A DNA stretch of 64,000 bases, from contig CM048841.1 of assembly GCA_026545765.1 (NCBI GenBank), positions 105,311,542 to 105,375,541 on the forward strand, read 5' to 3'. The translations under genes were made by a program, and so were the position numbers. The stretch is from Plantago major. Its lineage: Eukaryota; Streptophyta; Magnoliopsida; Lamiales; Plantaginaceae. Positions 61,730 to 64,000 of this stretch are shown here, piece by piece (position 1 is the stretch's first letter; the number at the start of each line of letters is the position of its first letter). The notes under the pieces are model-generated. The model was not told the origin of the DNA. It saw only the letters and a list, made by a program, of their open reading frames with translations, and ran no database searches.

Positions 61730-62325
61730 ATCCCCACATGAAAGGGAATTGATGCACATGCACCTTACCGGCGAATTATACTAGCATTAGGATAGATAGC
61801 TTTCGGCTTTGAATCTTCCCTAGTGGAATACTTTCGGATATACTTGCCACGCGGTGGACGTGATGCCTTGAACCGGTCGGCATTTTGTGTATACCAAGAC
61901 AAAAGTACCCACACTAATATAACCCTGCACTCGTTTCAGGTTCTTATCATTTGTCCGTTGTGGCCATGGACACGCCTGGTTTCACAAGTGTGTTTCTAGT
62001 TTGAGGCGGCCAGTCCTCACACTTGCATAGGTGACTTCTCAACAAGAATATCCTGCTAATACCCCATTTGAACTTCAAACTTTGAGAATCATTAAGAGTT
62101 CCGTGAACTCACCCTTTACCCATTCAGCAGGTGGCACTTATGTCTTACGCGGGAATAGGCTTTGGAGTTATAGTCACAAGTGACATAATCCGAAGTGCTC
62201 ATACTTCTTAGTGTTGTTAAACACTCTCGAAGCGCTCGACGAAACCTTACAACTTAGTTTTCCACATTGAACCAAATTCTTGGGATCTCCAGTTAGTATG
62301 GTTGGGTTACCACCGCAAGGATTCT

Positions 62326-63976
62326 TTAAGACATGGGTTTTAACCCCATTCCCCTAGGCAGAAACAGAGTTTTTTCCCCTGAAAGTCCTTTCGTTAACGG
62401 ATCAACAATATTGTCTTTAGATTTCACATAATCCAAAGAAATAACACCCGTTGAGAGCAATTCTCTAATGGTCTTATGTCTACGACGTATGTATCTAGAC
62501 TTGCCATTGTACATGTTACTTCGTGCTCTTTCAAGTGCAGATTGACTGTCACAGTTAATCGTTACTGAAGGCACGAGTTTATCCCAACAAGGGATATCTT
62601 CCAAAAACTCACGGAGCCACTCCGCTTCTTCTCCAGCTTTGTCTAAAGCAATAAACTAAGATTCCATGTAGACCTGGAAATTAGAGTTTGTTTAATTTGG
62701 AGGATTTCCAAGACACTACTCCACCACCAATAGTAAAAACATATCCACTGGTGGACTTGTAGTTCTTGATAATAGATATCCAATTAGCATCAGAAAACCC
62801 TTCTAACACAGCAGGATATCTGGAGTAATGCAGACCATACTTAAGCGTGTGTTTTAGATATCTCAATATCCTTTCCAACGCTGTCCAATGGTCGACTCCT
62901 GGATTGCGTGTGAACCTTGCCAACTTGTTGACAGGATAAGCAATGTCAGGATGTGTACAATTAGCAATGTACATTAGGCAGCCAATTACTTGCGCATACC
63001 TATCTTGACACACAGGAGAACCCCGATATTTAGCAATGTTCTTGCTCATATCCATTGGTGCTTTCAATGGTGATAAACCATGAACTTCAAATCTCTTCAA
63101 TACATTTTCAATGTAATGAGATTGTGAAAGTACCAAACCATCAGAAATCTTGGAAATCTTAATTCCCAAAATCACATTCTCGATTCCCAAATCCTTCATG
63201 TAAAAAAGATTTTTCAACATGGATTTATTCTCAAGGATTAACTTGTGACTACTACCTGTGATGAGCAAGTCATCCACATACAGACAAATCATCACGAAGG
63301 AATTGGAATCCCCTTTTACGTAAATGCATTTGTCACATTCATTTATTGAGAATCCTTTTGACAATAACGAGTTGTCAAATTTCTCATGCCATTGTTTAGG
63401 AGCATGTTTCAGCCCGTACAATGATTTTACAAGGCGGCAAACTTTGCCCTCTTGTCCTCGAACCACATACTCTTCAAGTTGTTCCATGTAAATTTCTTCC
63501 TCCAATTCACCATTGAGGAAAGCTGTTTTAACATCCATTTGATGTATTTCTAAGTCATGCAAAGCAGCAATGGCTATAAATACTCTTATGGAAGTTAATC
63601 TAGACACAGGAGCATATGTGTCGAAGTAGTCTAGACCTTCCTTTTGACGATACCCCTGTACCACCAATATGGCCTTGTACTTGTCAATTGTTACATCCGT
63701 CTTAAGCTTTCGCTTCAGAATCCACTTGCACCCTAAAGGCTTAATCCCTGGAGGGAGGTCGGTCAATACCCAAGTGTGATTTTGCAGGATGAACCCAATT
63801 TCACTCTCTATGGCTTCCTTCCAAAAGGGAGCCTCAGGAGTTGACAATGCTTGCTTGATTGTCTTCGGGTCATTTTCCACCAAGAAGGTCAGAAAATCAG
63901 GACCAAATTCTTTCTTCTTTCTAGCCCTTTTGCTACGTCTTGGTTCAATGTCATGAGCCTTGGAATTCTCTTGCAT
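62326..63976 (-). pseudogene. copia-2 reverse transcriptase and RNase H
   Basis: A frame of 431 codons (63976-62681) gives [96 protein letters not shown], the catalytic [12 protein letters not shown], and then [20 protein letters not shown] and [21 protein letters not shown] frameshift near 62.68 kb interrupts RNase H, which resumes [39 protein letters not shown] and DPLTKGLSGE. RT is better preserved than in copia-1 with no internal stop. It could be a recently active relative with a single late lesion. Confidence 0.9.
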
Positions 63977-64000
63977 TGAACTACTAGACCGCTTTCTTCC

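Larger units (their letters stand above)
60841..64000 (-). mobile_element. Ty1/copia retrotransposon, copia-2 (partial, runs off window)
   Basis: A relative of copia-1 in the same orientation. The 3' LTR ends at 61729 on the plus strand (AATTCCAACA) with a polypurine tract CATGTGGGGAT beside it. Its other boundary, about 60841, is estimated from the position of CTTAAGACTTTATTGCCCC, which in copia-1 lies about 66 bp inside the LTR. RT and RNase H follow. Gag, protease, integrase and 5' LTR would be beyond 64000. Confidence 0.85.

Overview
The window is nuclear DNA of a eudicot plant. Evidence: GT-AG introns, plant-specific families (RBOH NADPH oxidase, WOX homeodomain, class-III-like GH18 chitinase), AT-rich spacers, and a dense load of Ty1/copia elements, Helitrons, Stowaway/Tourist MITEs, a MULE, a LINE and a SINE. 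Gene style fits an asterid, but the species cannot be fixed from sequence alone. No bacterial, organellar or CRISPR feature is seen.

Layout. 1-8 kb (minus strand): a GH18 chitinase-like locus with one complete two-exon gene (7020-8010), one orphan first exon (1895-2179), and repeated copies of the promoter region between them, which look like remains of a tandem array. 10.3-12.1 kb: a small non-autonomous LTR element with one ORF of unknown function. 12.9-16.1 kb: Helitron A, carrying an RNase H-like fragment. 16.6-19.6 kb: a Stowaway MITE, then a 1.4-kb MULE with 9-bp target duplication and possible captured host sequence. 22.3-29.6 kb: a long imperfect palindrome, then a Helitron 3' end whose upstream DNA is split by a 5.7-kb copia element. 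31.5-32.8 kb (plus): a complete WOX3/PRESSED FLOWER-type gene. 33.5-35.0 kb: a SINE split by a hAT-like element. 35.3-37.2 kb: a 5'-truncated LINE. 37.4-40.4 kb: a deleted copia element. 43.97-57.84 kb (minus): two complete tandem RBOH genes with identical 14-exon structure, separated by Helitron B and MITEs. 58.5-64 kb: a 554-bp copia relic, a pair of Tourist-like MITEs, and a larger copia element running off the window.

How the genes relate. The host genes are not one pathway. The RBOH pair resembles the Arabidopsis RBOHH/RBOHJ clade and should make superoxide at the plasma membrane under Ca2+ control; the 5' (upstream) paralogue has a shorter N terminus. WOX3-type proteins act in lateral-organ margin and blade growth. 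The GH18 protein appears secreted. The rest of the window is mainly transposon history, and many insertions are bounded exactly by target-site duplications readable in the sequence. I found no clearly new multi-gene system. The best leads are the copia element whose primer-binding site is complementary to its own LTR, the Helitron pair with a variable internal minisatellite, and the unexplained ORF in the small LTR element.
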